This document shows, one piece after another, positions 39,833 to 49,900 of a stretch of DNA of 64,000 bases. Position numbers and translations under genes: made by a program. The notes below the pieces were generated by a model, which saw only the letters and a list, made by a program, of their open reading frames with translations, ran no database searches and had not been told where the DNA came from. Origin of the DNA: Gelidibacter algens (lineage in GTDB: Bacteria; Bacteroidota; Bacteroidia; Flavobacteriales; Flavobacteriaceae); the NCBI RefSeq assembly GCF_001678675.1, contig NZ_LZRN01000003.1, forward strand, positions 62,001 to 126,000. The letters run 5' to 3'. The stretch's first letter is position 1. The number at the start of each line of letters is the position of its first letter.

Positions 39833-40813
39833 ATGAAAAAAATTATAATATCTATGTTCCTTTTGATAATGACCCACGGCTATGGTCAAGAGTTGAACTT
39901 ACCTGTATTTACACAATATTTGGCCGATAATAATTTTGTGATTTCTCCAACCTATGCCGGTATTGGTGATAATCTCAGAATCAGGGTAAACGGATTGACC
40001 CAATGGGTGGGCATCAAGGATGCCCCAGATAACCAATCGCTGTACGCCGATTTTAGAATTGCAGACCGGTCAGGTGTTGGCGTATCCTTATATAATGACA
40101 AAAATGGAAATACCAGACAAAAAGGGGTCAAGTTTTCTTTTGCCCACCATTTGATTTTAGATTATTATTCAAAGCAGTACCTGTCTTTCGGTATTTCTTA
40201 TAACATCAACAGTTTTAGGATTGACACTCAAAATTTTCAGCCCAATTTTGAAGCGCCAGTGATTGATCCTTATGTTACCGATGATAGGGCAGTTAATAAT
40301 AGCAACTTTGATGCAGGCGTGCTTTACAGAAATAAAGGCTATTATTTTAGTTTCAACGCCAATAATATTTTGAAGAAAGAGATTGATCAATTTACGGGTA
40401 TTGAACCCAATTTGCTACTAAACTATCAAATCTATTCCGGGCTTGTCATTCCAAGTAAAGGTGATAAAAGCGTGGAGTTTGAACCTTCTGTCTATTATCA
40501 AATGTTCAGCAGTGACAAAAGATCCACTACCGATATCAACTTCAAATACCGAAAGTATACAGGTAGGAATGATTCAGGAGATTACTATTGGGCAGGTGTA
40601 TCTTACCGCTTTCTCAATGATCAAATGTTTAAACCTTTAAACCTTGGCCCGATGGCGGGGATTATGAAATCAAAATTCTATTTTGCATATTCCTACCAAG
40701 TGACCATCAATGATTTGTCTGGTTACAATTCCGGGACGCACATGATTACCATAGGCATTGATTTCTTACAAGGCGTTAGCAACTGTCCATGTACGAAAAG
40801 CCCGATCCATTAG
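39833..40813 (+). CDS. sprF: SprF-like PorP/SprF family type IX secretion outer-membrane protein
   Basis: This outer-membrane protein of 326 aa belongs to the PorP/SprF family. In F. johnsoniae SprF is needed to secrete or attach SprB. ATG 39833 is chosen because it opens a clean signal peptide (MKKIIISMFLLIMTHGYGQ); an in-frame ATG at 39800 would add 11 residues. Family features are the early LPVFTQYLADNNFVISPTYAGIG, the repeated Gly/aromatic beta strands (VGVSLYNDKNGNTRQKGVKFSFAHH) and the closing strands YSYQVTINDLSGYNSGTHMI. The tail ends NCPCTKSPIH, with a Cys pair. It follows the adhesin gene by 42 bp and is the last gene before a strong terminator, matching the sprB-sprF order. Confidence 0.87.
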   Translation: MKKIIISMFLLIMTHGYGQELNLPVFTQYLADNNFVISPTYAGIGDNLRIRVNGLTQWVGIKDAPDNQSLYADFRIADRSGVGVSLYNDKNGNTRQKGVKFSFAHHLILDYYSKQYLSFGISYNINSFRIDTQNFQPNFEAPVIDPYVTDDRAVNNSNFDAGVLYRNKGYYFSFNANNILKKEIDQFTGIEPNLLLNYQIYSGLVIPSKGDKSVEFEPSVYYQMFSSDKRSTTDINFKYRKYTGRNDSGDYYWAGVSYRFLNDQMFKPLNLGPMAGIMKSKFYFAYSYQVTINDLSGYNSGTHMITIGIDFLQGVSNCPCTKSPIH

Positions 40814-40881
40814 CGTATATTCCTTAACGTGAAATTGGCCAAATTTTTGTTAAGCAATTTTAACTACGTATTATAAACCGT

Positions 40882-40926
40882 AAAAAGGCCCTCAATAATT
40901 TAAAGTTATTGAGGGCCTTTTTTTTA
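40882..40926. terminator. Strong bidirectional terminator
   Basis: A perfect 17-bp stem (40882-40898 with 40906-40922), with GC-rich core GGCCCTC/GAGGGCC, a 7-nt loop, and A-run and T-run on the two sides. It serves the spr-type operon on the plus strand and the 175-aa gene that converges from the minus strand. Confidence 0.93.
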
Positions 40927-40947
40927 TAAAGAGAGGAATTTGAAGTT

Positions 40948-41475
40948 TTAGTTGAGAGCGTTGCTGCTGATGACTTTTGTTTTGTCTCCTTTTTTAATTT
41001 CTATACTGTAACTGGTTTTAGGTGATTTGTCAAACGAGTAATTACTATAGCACCATGACTTGTGGAACTCCCATCCAGGATACTTCTTGGCCAGTTCATA
41101 ACCGATATGAAACGGAATTGGTACATTCTCAAATACACCTTCCGATTGTATAAATTGACCATCCTTAGCATAAATGGCGTCTATACGATAATTACCTTGA
41201 GAAAAACGGACACTGTAAGTCGTGTTTGCTTTTGGTGAAAAAACCTTGGCGCTCTTAATGTCATAATTAAAGACTTGCAATTGAAGCTTTTCAGATCTCT
41301 CTGCCATAGGTAACCCATCATCTGAAATTTTGGGAAATGTAGAGACACTGCTATTTGAGTTGTCTTTAGTAGTGATAAAGGCCATGTTCGTGTTTTCTGC
41401 GCTGGCGATGTCCATTTGGGAATACGTTGCTTGTGCAAATCCTAACAAAAGGAGAGTGGTGAGAAATGTTTTCAT
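40948..41475 (-). CDS. Secreted hypothetical protein (175 aa)
   Basis: The family is not recognised. It carries a Sec signal peptide (MKTFLTTLLLLGFAQATYSQ) and a mature part of about 155 aa with no lipobox, membrane span or sorting domain, so it is probably periplasmic. The middle holds beta strands typical of small periplasmic domains (TYSVRFSQGNYRIDAIYAKDG). The end holds a Trp/Cys segment (YPGWEFHKSWCYSNYSFD) and a charged strand (SYSIEIKKGDKTKVISS). It shares the strong terminator with the convergent sprF-like gene. It is a single gene and nothing ties it to gliding. Confidence 0.7.
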   Translation of the reverse strand: MKTFLTTLLLLGFAQATYSQMDIASAENTNMAFITTKDNSNSSVSTFPKISDDGLPMAERSEKLQLQVFNYDIKSAKVFSPKANTTYSVRFSQGNYRIDAIYAKDGQFIQSEGVFENVPIPFHIGYELAKKYPGWEFHKSWCYSNYSFDKSPKTSYSIEIKKGDKTKVISSNALN

Positions 41476-41666
41476 CTGATTTAAATTTTAAAGAGTTAGA
41501 ATACCATTTTTTTGCTATTGTTTTAGAAGAGGAAACCGTAATTGGAATACTCAGCAAATTTAACGGAAACAAGTGCTAACGCCTTGATATTTAAATAGAC
41601 TACCAATGGACAAACCATAGACTACGGATAGACAGTTGGCAGATTCTGATAAAATACAAAGGTTTT

Positions 41667-43421
41667 TTAAAGCTGTTGGATAAAGTCGTCAAGATAAACG
41701 GCATCTGCCAGTTGCATTTTTTTTCGCATTCTGTAACGGCTCGTATTTAAAGACGCAAGTGTTATATTTTGTAGTGTAGCAATACGGTTGCTGTCCATTT
41801 TTAAGCGGATTAGAGAACACAACCTTACTTCATTTTTACTCAAATTGGGGAACTTACTATTAAGATGGCTGTAAAAGGCATCATTAAGTTTATCTAAGCG
41901 TTCATAAAAAACCTTAGTGTCGCTGTCTAATTGAACCTTATTTTTTATGTCCAATTCCAAGGCCTCTAAAACCGAATGTCTGATTTTTGGATCTCCAGAT
42001 TTTAGAAGCTTAAGCTTAGAAGCAAACAGTTCTGCCCACTGCTGGTTTTGTGTCAAATTCAGTGCAAAATCAGATAGATCGCGCTGTTTTGATTCAATTT
42101 CCAAATGAAGCTGCTCCACTTTTAACGCGGCATTTTCCAAGTGTTGCTCAGCTAACAAGGCTTTGCTATTCGCATTGATAAGATGCTGTCTTCTGCCAAG
42201 AAAGAGGAGCAGCAAAAAAATGATAAAAGCTGAAGATATTAGCGTGGTGAACCTTAACGCGGTTTTTTGGCTTTTAATTTCGCTCTCCTTTTCCATACGG
42301 TCAATCTCAAACTTGAGCGCCACTCTATCAACGGTGATTGTATTAAGTTCATCACGCCATTGACTGTCTTGTTGTGCAGCAACTGCTGCCAAACTATCGG
42401 ACAAAAATGCCTTATATTCTAGAGCAGCATATGCAGTGTACAGTTTATTTTGTGCTTTGTAAAGGTTTGCCTTGGCAGAGAGATACTCGAGTTTAGAATT
42501 TGGCATGAACTCATTTCTTGTTTTAGCATTTGCTACAATAGTGTCAAGTTCTGAAAAAACATCTTGGGCCTGTTCAATATTTTCAATATTCAAATTGGTC
42601 TGGATCAATTGGGCTCCTGCACTGATCAATCGAGAAATGTCTCTGGCATTAGTGGTTTCTTCAATTGCCGTTTTGTAGAATTCAAAATTCATGGCATATA
42701 AATCTCTTGCTTCGGCATCTTTATTTTGGTCAAGATAGATGTCAGCTATATTATCGCGAATACTTGCACTAAGGGTGTTAGAAGGAAAATGTTGCTTGGT
42801 AATGTCATAGGCCAATTTAAAATTGATCAAAGCAGAGTCCTTATCTTTTTTTGTCCAATAAAAAAATAAACCATAATTATTGATTGCAGACGGATGGGAA
42901 ATTGTAGAAAGAGTGTCATTAAACCGGATATTCTTCTTGTGTTCGGCAGCAGCACTGTCTAAATATTTTAATTGCTCATAATTATTTGCCAAATTGCTGT
43001 GGGCAAAACTTATCATACTGTTATACCCTTTAATTTGCTTTGGTGTTAACTCTTTTTGGTGGGCTTTATAAAAGTTAAAAAAATCGTTATAGGATATAAT
43101 GGATTGTGCTACAAAACCAATGGCACGAAACCAATTGCCTGAATGGAGATAGGCATCCATTACAAATGTGGGCCTATCTGTTATAAAAGGTAAAAGATCT
43201 AGACGCTTAAAATGCTGAGAGAGATAGATCTCTAATTGACGCTCTGAAAAAGAAGTACGATAGTAGGTTTTCATGGCATCTTCAGGAAAAGATTTGGCCA
43301 TTGCAGCACTCAATCGTTGATATTCCTTATAGGCATCATCACTTGTAACCTGTTGCTGAGATATCATAACCAAGTGGCAAAAAAGAAAAACAATGCCCAC
43401 CAAATAACGTGTACCCTTCAA
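41667..43421 (-). CDS. TPR-containing membrane-anchored HTH regulator
   Basis: This 584-aa one-protein sensor and regulator has four parts. A signal-anchor start (YLVGIVFLFCHLVMISQQQ) leads into a periplasmic TPR-like helical domain (about 30-385). One membrane span follows (about 392-410, SSAFIIFLLLLFLGRR). A cytoplasmic coiled coil (about 415-470) precedes a C-terminal LuxR-like helix-turn-helix, LSKNEVRLCSLIRLKMDSNRI through LNTSRYRMRKKM. The start is TTG at 43421: the first ATG is 18 codons in and would destroy the signal segment. It diverges from the 940-aa propeller regulator of the PUL, and the two share the same HTH type. Whether it controls the PUL or another target is open. Confidence 0.82.
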   Translation of the reverse strand: MKGTRYLVGIVFLFCHLVMISQQQVTSDDAYKEYQRLSAAMAKSFPEDAMKTYYRTSFSERQLEIYLSQHFKRLDLLPFITDRPTFVMDAYLHSGNWFRAIGFVAQSIISYNDFFNFYKAHQKELTPKQIKGYNSMISFAHSNLANNYEQLKYLDSAAAEHKKNIRFNDTLSTISHPSAINNYGLFFYWTKKDKDSALINFKLAYDITKQHFPSNTLSASIRDNIADIYLDQNKDAEARDLYAMNFEFYKTAIEETTNARDISRLISAGAQLIQTNLNIENIEQAQDVFSELDTIVANAKTRNEFMPNSKLEYLSAKANLYKAQNKLYTAYAALEYKAFLSDSLAAVAAQQDSQWRDELNTITVDRVALKFEIDRMEKESEIKSQKTALRFTTLISSAFIIFLLLLFLGRRQHLINANSKALLAEQHLENAALKVEQLHLEIESKQRDLSDFALNLTQNQQWAELFASKLKLLKSGDPKIRHSVLEALELDIKNKVQLDSDTKVFYERLDKLNDAFYSHLNSKFPNLSKNEVRLCSLIRLKMDSNRIATLQNITLASLNTSRYRMRKKMQLADAVYLDDFIQQL

Positions 43422-43431
43422 AATAAATGAT

Positions 43432-43463
43432 GGTCTTTTGTTGGGAAGACCTTCTCAAATATA
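43432..43463 (-). promoter_or_regulatory. Possible promoter -7 element and hairpin in the leader of the TPR regulator
   Basis: On the minus strand TATATTTG (43456-43463) fits TAnnTTTG and predicts a leader of about 28 nt to the TTG start. A perfect inverted repeat GGTCTT/AAGACC (43432-43437 with 43446-43451) sits between the two and could be an operator or a leader hairpin. No TTG is seen at the -33 distance. Confidence 0.35.
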
Positions 43464-43877
43464 CTATATATATGAGAGCTATTATATGTTTTTTTTCTAT
43501 TGAGATAAAAATAATTACAAAAATAATAGTAGGAAATTGGGACGCCATGGTTTTGTTGACTATCTGTAAACGAAAGAGATATACCAGCCCTACATGCATT
43601 TTGGCCGGGGTTTTTAAACAGACAAAGTCTGTTGCATAGATGAAATTAAAGTAAATAATATACGCTTGAAATTTTAGGAAACGAGTGAATCTGTTGAAAT
43701 CCGTGATCCCGATAGATTCGAGACGGTCAAAATTTTTAAGGTGGTCATCACAACTAAATAATGTCTTTATGAACACTTCTAAAACTGAAGAGCTCGTTTA
43801 GTCTTCTTAGGATTAAACTGCTAAATATTCAAGAAATACATTTTCTTTACTTTTATTGAACTAGAAACGATATTTTT
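43464..43877. other. Divergent regulator gap, nothing more recognised
   Basis: This is the rest of the 456-bp gap between the two divergent regulators. No gene is supported; a minus-strand frame crossing it is low-complexity and overlaps the TPR regulator. I see no consensus promoter for the plus-strand regulator at 43878. Confidence 0.4.
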
Positions 43878-46700
43878 ATGGCAATGAAATCAAAAATGCC
43901 ATTCCTATTACCGTCCCCTTTTGTGGTGGTTCTTTTTTGCTGCCTGTTTTTTCAAAGCAGGTTAGAGGCTCAATATTCGCCATATTTTCAAAATTATGAT
44001 TTGTCTCAATACAATGCTGGGAATCAGAATTGGGGCATTTCTAAAGCGGAAGATGGTAGGCTCTATGTAGCTAATAATAAAGGGTTGTTAGAGTTTGATG
44101 GTCTTAAATGGACCCTAAATGTACTTCCAAATAAAACAACCATTCGTTCTGTACTGGCAGTAGATAAAAAGATTTATATAGGCTCCTATGAGGAGTTCGG
44201 TTTTTGGGAACGCGACAAATTTGGAACGCTCAATTATACCTCCATTAGTAAAGATTTAGATCCAAGGGAATTTTTGAATCAAGAATTTTGGCAGATTATT
44301 TCAACGGATGATGCGATAATATTTCGCTCGTTTTTGAATATCTATATATTTAGAAATGGCGTGATTAAAAAAATCGAACCCCCTTCTACAGTAATGTCAT
44401 GCAACGTGATAGACGGAACCTTGTATATAGCCACGTTGACTAATGGAATTTTAAGTTTGCAAAATGGCGATTTAAAACCTTTTATAGAACATGGGGCACT
44501 AGTAGATACCAAGATCGTTTCCATCTCAAAAACGGACGGCGCATTTTTTATTACCACCTCCTTGGAAGGCATTTTTACTTACGCTAAGGGTGTTTTAAAA
44601 CCATGGACTACTGAAATTACTGCAATAGTAAAAGAACATCAGCTCAATGTGTTTACTGAAATGGAGAATGGGAATATGGTATTTGGAACCATTCAAAATG
44701 GTGTTTATGTCACTAACCCAGACGGACAAATAAAGTTTCATATTCATAAGGAGAATGGACTTATCAACAATACCGTACTCTCACAATATATAGATGAGAA
44801 TGACCAATTATGGATGGGACTTGACAATGGCTTAGCTTCTGCCGATTTGAAAAGTCCTTATTTATTCTACAATGATGTCTCAGGAAAATTGGGTGCCGTT
44901 TATGACGTGATCAACTATAAAAACACGGTTTACATTGGCAGTAATACAGGTTTGTTTTACTTGGACCAGAAAAATACTTTGCAATTTATTGATGGCTCTC
45001 AAGGTCAGGTTTGGGATTTAACTGAAATTGAAGGCGATCTTTTTTGTGGCCATAACAACGGCACTTATATTGTTGAGGATAAAAAATTAAAACTCATATC
45101 CCAATTCACGGGAGGTTGGGTCATTAGAAAAGTAGTAGATGCTCCAAGAACATATATTCAAGGCACCTATGCTGGACTGGTAAAATTTAAAAAGGAAAGT
45201 ACCGGTTGGACAGTAAAGCAGTTGGGAGGCACGACCATACCCAGTCGCTTCTTGGTCTTTGAAGACGCTTACACCGCTTGGGTGGCACATGCTTACAAGG
45301 GCTTGTACAAAATAAAGTTCAGTAAGTCCTATGACAGTATTTTGGACATAAAAAACTATGAGCATAAGGGACTGTCGTCCACCTATAATGTTCGTGTGTA
45401 TAAACTCAAAAATGACATCTCCATAAAAACGAACAATGGCTGGCAAAAATATGAACCTTTATTGGACACCATTGTACCATATGATCTGTTAAATACAAGT
45501 TTTGGGAAAAATTCATATATCATTTCTGAAAATGACGTCACTACCTTAGCTGTTAAAAATCAGAACAGTATTAATTTCAAGACTTTTCCAGAGGATGGTT
45601 TCAAAGCATCATTGAGTGATAAGTATTTTAAGAAACGTCTGATTGTGGGCTATGAAAATGTATCACAGTTAAAAGATGATACACAAGCTTTGAGTTTGGA
45701 TAATGGTTTTATGCTGTTTGACACCTCCTTAAGTGCGGAATCCAATGTTTTACAAAAGCCCTATTTTGAAGGTATCGAAATAGATCAGCAACGGATCGCT
45801 TTAAATGCTATTGAAAATATTGAGTTGCCAAATAATTTTAAAACATTCACTATTGCCTTGACCGCTCCAAAATCTAAAGACCATTTTTTCGAATATACCG
45901 TGGCTTCTATGGATGCGGTACATTGGTATAAAATTGAAAATGAGACGTTGGATCTTTCAAACATTAGCTACGGTACCTATGAGTTTTTGTTTAGGGCTTC
46001 AAATCATTTGGGAGAAACGTCAGCTAATCAAAAGTTGATGGTCACCGTTTTGCCACCTTGGTATAGAACCGCGCAAGGCTATCTGTTTTTTGCATTTATA
46101 TTAGCGCTAATTTTGATCTTGTTTTATGTACTGCACCGTAGGAAAATTGAAAAAGAGCAAAAATTATTGCAAATCAAATTCGCCGAAAAACAAAATGAAT
46201 TGATCAAGGAGAAGAATGTCGAAAACCAGCGCCACATCGTCGAGCTTAAAAATGAATCATTGAAAAATGAAGTTAAATTAAAGAGTAAGCAGCTAGCCAA
46301 CACCGCTATGGCTTTGGTGAAAAAGAATGAAACACTTTTAGAACTTAAAAAGGAAATCTCAATCCATAAAAACACCTTTGATAATTACATTTCCTATAAA
46401 AATATTATCAAGAAAATTGACACATCCATAGGACATAAAGACGAATGGAAAGTATTTGAGTACAATTTCAATCAGGTGCATGAGGAATTTTTTAAACAAC
46501 TGAAAGGTGAACATCCCAACCTTACGTCTAAGGATTTGAGGGTTTGTGCCTACATCAAAATGAATTTATCTACAAAAGAGATTGCGCCCTTATTGAACAT
46601 CTCTATTAGAGGCGTAGAAACCCAGAGATATCGATTAAAAAACAAATTGAAGTTGAATTCTGATAAATCTTTGACGGATTATTTGCTAAATTTCAAATAA
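43878..46700 (+). CDS. Beta-propeller/Y_Y_Y membrane-spanning HTH regulator of the PUL
   Basis: This 940-aa SusR-like sensor and regulator starts with a signal peptide ending FFQSRLEAQ. A long periplasmic region of two-component-regulator-type propeller blades follows (WGISKAEDGRLYVANNKGLLEFDG, and repeats of VYIGSNTGLFYL form). A triple-tyrosine (Y_Y_Y) domain lies near 650-725. One membrane span (about 735-756, YLFFAFILALILILFYVLH) leads to a cytoplasmic coiled coil and a LuxR-like HTH at about 885-940 (LTSKDLRVCAYIKMNLSTKEI, then RGVETQRYRLKNKL). There is no kinase or receiver domain, so it should bind DNA itself. It directly precedes susC, the classical place for the sensor of the sugar released from the target glycan. 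Confidence 0.87.
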   Translation: MAMKSKMPFLLPSPFVVVLFCCLFFQSRLEAQYSPYFQNYDLSQYNAGNQNWGISKAEDGRLYVANNKGLLEFDGLKWTLNVLPNKTTIRSVLAVDKKIYIGSYEEFGFWERDKFGTLNYTSISKDLDPREFLNQEFWQIISTDDAIIFRSFLNIYIFRNGVIKKIEPPSTVMSCNVIDGTLYIATLTNGILSLQNGDLKPFIEHGALVDTKIVSISKTDGAFFITTSLEGIFTYAKGVLKPWTTEITAIVKEHQLNVFTEMENGNMVFGTIQNGVYVTNPDGQIKFHIHKENGLINNTVLSQYIDENDQLWMGLDNGLASADLKSPYLFYNDVSGKLGAVYDVINYKNTVYIGSNTGLFYLDQKNTLQFIDGSQGQVWDLTEIEGDLFCGHNNGTYIVEDKKLKLISQFTGGWVIRKVVDAPRTYIQGTYAGLVKFKKESTGWTVKQLGGTTIPSRFLVFEDAYTAWVAHAYKGLYKIKFSKSYDSILDIKNYEHKGLSSTYNVRVYKLKNDISIKTNNGWQKYEPLLDTIVPYDLLNTSFGKNSYIISENDVTTLAVKNQNSINFKTFPEDGFKASLSDKYFKKRLIVGYENVSQLKDDTQALSLDNGFMLFDTSLSAESNVLQKPYFEGIEIDQQRIALNAIENIELPNNFKTFTIALTAPKSKDHFFEYTVASMDAVHWYKIENETLDLSNISYGTYEFLFRASNHLGETSANQKLMVTVLPPWYRTAQGYLFFAFILALILILFYVLHRRKIEKEQKLLQIKFAEKQNELIKEKNVENQRHIVELKNESLKNEVKLKSKQLANTAMALVKKNETLLELKKEISIHKNTFDNYISYKNIIKKIDTSIGHKDEWKVFEYNFNQVHEEFFKQLKGEHPNLTSKDLRVCAYIKMNLSTKEIAPLLNISIRGVETQRYRLKNKLKLNSDKSLTDYLLNFK

Positions 46701-46735
46701 AAGTACTTCACAATTCCGAATTTCGAATTTTATTA

Positions 46736-46843
46736 TACGTCAATACTACGTCAAGTGTCCCTTACTCCATCGTTTGCGGACTTTTTTTAGTATCTTCAAG
46801 CTACGTCATTATTGAAATTTAAGATTTTTTTAACTCTGACGTA
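46736..46843. promoter_or_regulatory. Cluster of four TACGTCA sites upstream of susC
   Basis: TACGTCA occurs at 46736-46742, 46747-46753 and 46802-46808, and inverted (TGACGTA) at 46837-46843. The first two are 11 bp apart and the second and third 55 bp apart, so these three lie on one DNA face. A weak -7 element, TACCTTTC, lies at 46887-46894, which puts the last site around 50-60 bp before transcription start. The cluster lies between the HTH regulator and susC and is a candidate operator for that regulator. Confidence 0.45.
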
Positions 46844-46923
46844 ATCAAAATGTAATTCAAATTTACTTCAGCTTTTAAAATCATTATACCTTTCGATTAG
46901 CTAACGCAATAAATTCAATAGAT

Positions 46924-49900
46924 ATGAAAGCAAAACTAGTTTTATTCTTATTTTTTCTTTTCAGTTACACGGTGTCCCAGGCCCAGGAATCTACTGTCAC
47001 AGGAACGGTAACGAGCGCAGAAGACAACTTACCAATACCAGGCGTAAATGTTTTAGTCAAGGGGACAAATAGAGGAACAAGCACTGATTTTGATGGAAAT
47101 TATTCATTACAAGTAGCTAAAGGTGAAGTTTTAGAATTTTCATCCATTGGTTTTAAAAGCGTTGACATCACAATTGATAGTCAAACAACGCTTAATGTAG
47201 GTTTAGTATCTGATGTAGAAGCATTGGGTGAGATTGTTGTGATTGGTTATGGAACCCAAAGGAAAGTGGATTTGACAGGAGCCATAACTACTGTTAAAGC
47301 AGAAGATATTGAAAAAACACCCAATAGCAACGTCATGCAATCTTTGCAAGGTAAAGTTGCTGGGGTACAAATTGTAAGTAGTGGCGCTCCGGGTGCTTCT
47401 CCAACAGTAAGGATACGTGGTGTCAATTCCTTCTCTGCTGGTGGTGGTCCATTATATGTAGTAGATGGCATGTGGTACGAGAATATAGATTTTTTAGATA
47501 ATAGCCAAATAGAAACCGTCTCTGTTTTAAAGGATGTTTCTTCTATTGCCATCTTTGGCCAACGGGGTGTTAATGGCGTCATCATTATTGAAACAAAAAG
47601 TGGAAAGTTTGAAATGAAACCCGTCATTACCTACAACGGATATACAGGCGTTCAATATGCTCGAAATGTAGTGAAGATGGCAAATGCCGAACAGTTTACA
47701 ACTATGGCTTATGAATCAGGATCTGCTCCTGATATTCAATTTGTTGAAAATGCGATTGCCAGATTTGGTAGAAGTAGAGTAAATCCGAATTTGCCAGATG
47801 TCAACACTGATTGGTATAAGGAAGTTTTGAGACCTGCCACAATTTCAAGCCATAGTATTGGAGTGACAGGTGGGGGCGAATCTGCAAGCTATGGTGTGAG
47901 TACCAATTACTTTTCTCAGGATGGTATTCTGGATATGAAAAATGAATATGAACGTTTTAACATACAATCTAATGTTGATGTGAAAGTAACAGACCGATTG
48001 AGGATTGGCACCAATTCAATTTTCAGCAATGCTTTGCGCTACAATCCCGAAAATAGTGCATGGTTCCAAGCTTATTTTGCAGTGCCTATTTTACCGGTAT
48101 TTGATTATGTTAATCCAGATGCAGTTACAACACCATATTCTGATGCTACTGTTTTAGGATATCGCGGGTCACAAAACCCTTTCCCAGTTATGCGGTATAA
48201 CGAGAACCAATTGAAAATCAGAAAAGTATTGACCAGTATTTATGGTGAATTTGACATTGTTCCTGAAAAATTAACCTTCAAAACCTCATACTATCACGAT
48301 TATTCAACAATTTCTGAACGTAATGTCAGATCGCTTTATTATATCTCACCAAATTCAAATAGACAACAACCTGATACTTCCATAAGACGTGCAGAACAGG
48401 ATTATTCGACTCAAATATGGGATAATACGCTAACCTATAAAGACCAATTTGGCAATCATAATCTAACGCTATTGGCGGGGTCCTCTTACAGGGATGAGCA
48501 GGTAAATTCATTTAGCGCAACTGGAAATGACATACAGGGTATTGCATTTGAAAGCTCTTGGTATTTAAATTTTGCCGATCCTACCAAATTCAATGATAAT
48601 GTAAGTGAGATTGGCGACCGTTTTTATGCATTGGCGTATTTTGGAAGATTGGAGTATGGCTTTGACGACAGATATTTAGTGAACGCTACCGTTAGAACTG
48701 AGGGAGATGCTAAATTTCCTAGAGAAATTTGGAAGACAACGCCGCAGATTGGTGTAGGATGGGTTATTTCTCAAGAGAGTTTTATGCAGGAAAACGGTGT
48801 ATTCGATTTCTTAAAGTTGCGCGGTAGTTGGGGGCAATTGCCTAATGCGGCTTTAGGGGGAAGCGCAGGCACAAGAACCGTAAGTCAAGTAACACTTGCC
48901 ATTCAAGATTTATTGACCAATGGTATTATTAGTACCAATGACTTTACCGATTTAAAAAGAGAGATTCTTGAAGAAACCAACGTGGGTCTCAGTGCCCGAA
49001 TGTTTCAGAATAAATTGACATTGGAAGCCGATTATTATATACGGGATACAAAAGATTTAGTGGTACCTGTTATCCAAAGAATTACAAATCAGTCATTAAT
49101 CAAAAATGCAGGTGAAATGAGAAACGAAGGTTTGGAACTAAGTGCTGACTGGAGCCAAAGGGTTTCTGATAACTGGAGTTTTAGCATCGGTGCTAATATT
49201 GGCACCAATAAAAACACGATCACAAAAATAGAGAGTGATCAAGGGTATTTTGATACGGGTGAGGCAGAATTCCGTCAACGGCTTATTGTTGGCGAACCTA
49301 TCAATTCCTTCTTCGGCGTTGAAGTAGCTGGGGTTTATCAAAATGCAGCAGAAGTGGCGGCAGATCCTGTTGCTGTAGCTAATAATTTGGTTCCTGGAGA
49401 CCTAAAATATGTTGATCAAAATGGTGATGATGTTATTGATGATGCCGACAGAGTTGTACTTGGATCATATTTGCCTACACTTACTTATGGTGGTAACATG
49501 CAGGTATCTTACAAAAACTTTGATTTATCGGTAGCCGTATCCGGACAATCAGGAAACAGCATTTTAAATAGAAAAAGGGGAGAGGTGATTTTTACAAATG
49601 ACACCAATATTGATGCTGACTTTGCAATCAACAGATGGCATGGTGAAGGAACCACCAATTCATATCCATCGTCTGCAGCGAGAAGAAAAGGTTGGAATCA
49701 AAAAATGAGCTCATTCTTTGTTGAAGACGGAATGTATTTCAGAATTCAGAACATCCAATTGGCTTACACGATTCCTTCTGGCTCATTATTGGGACAGAGA
49801 TCTCCAGAAACTAAAATTACGTTTACGGCCGATCGTCCTTTTACCTTCTTTAAATACAACGGATTCAACCCTGAAGTATCTGATGGAATTGATCGTCAAA

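Noticed and set aside
43339-43776. Minus-strand 145-codon frame in the regulator gap
   Set aside because: It overlaps the start of the TPR regulator in another frame and is rich in Ile, Phe and Tyr as expected from translated AT-rich spacer.
46887-46894. TACCTTTC as a certain susC promoter
   Set aside because: Last base deviates from the consensus and no -33 TTG is present; kept only as context for the TACGTCA cluster.
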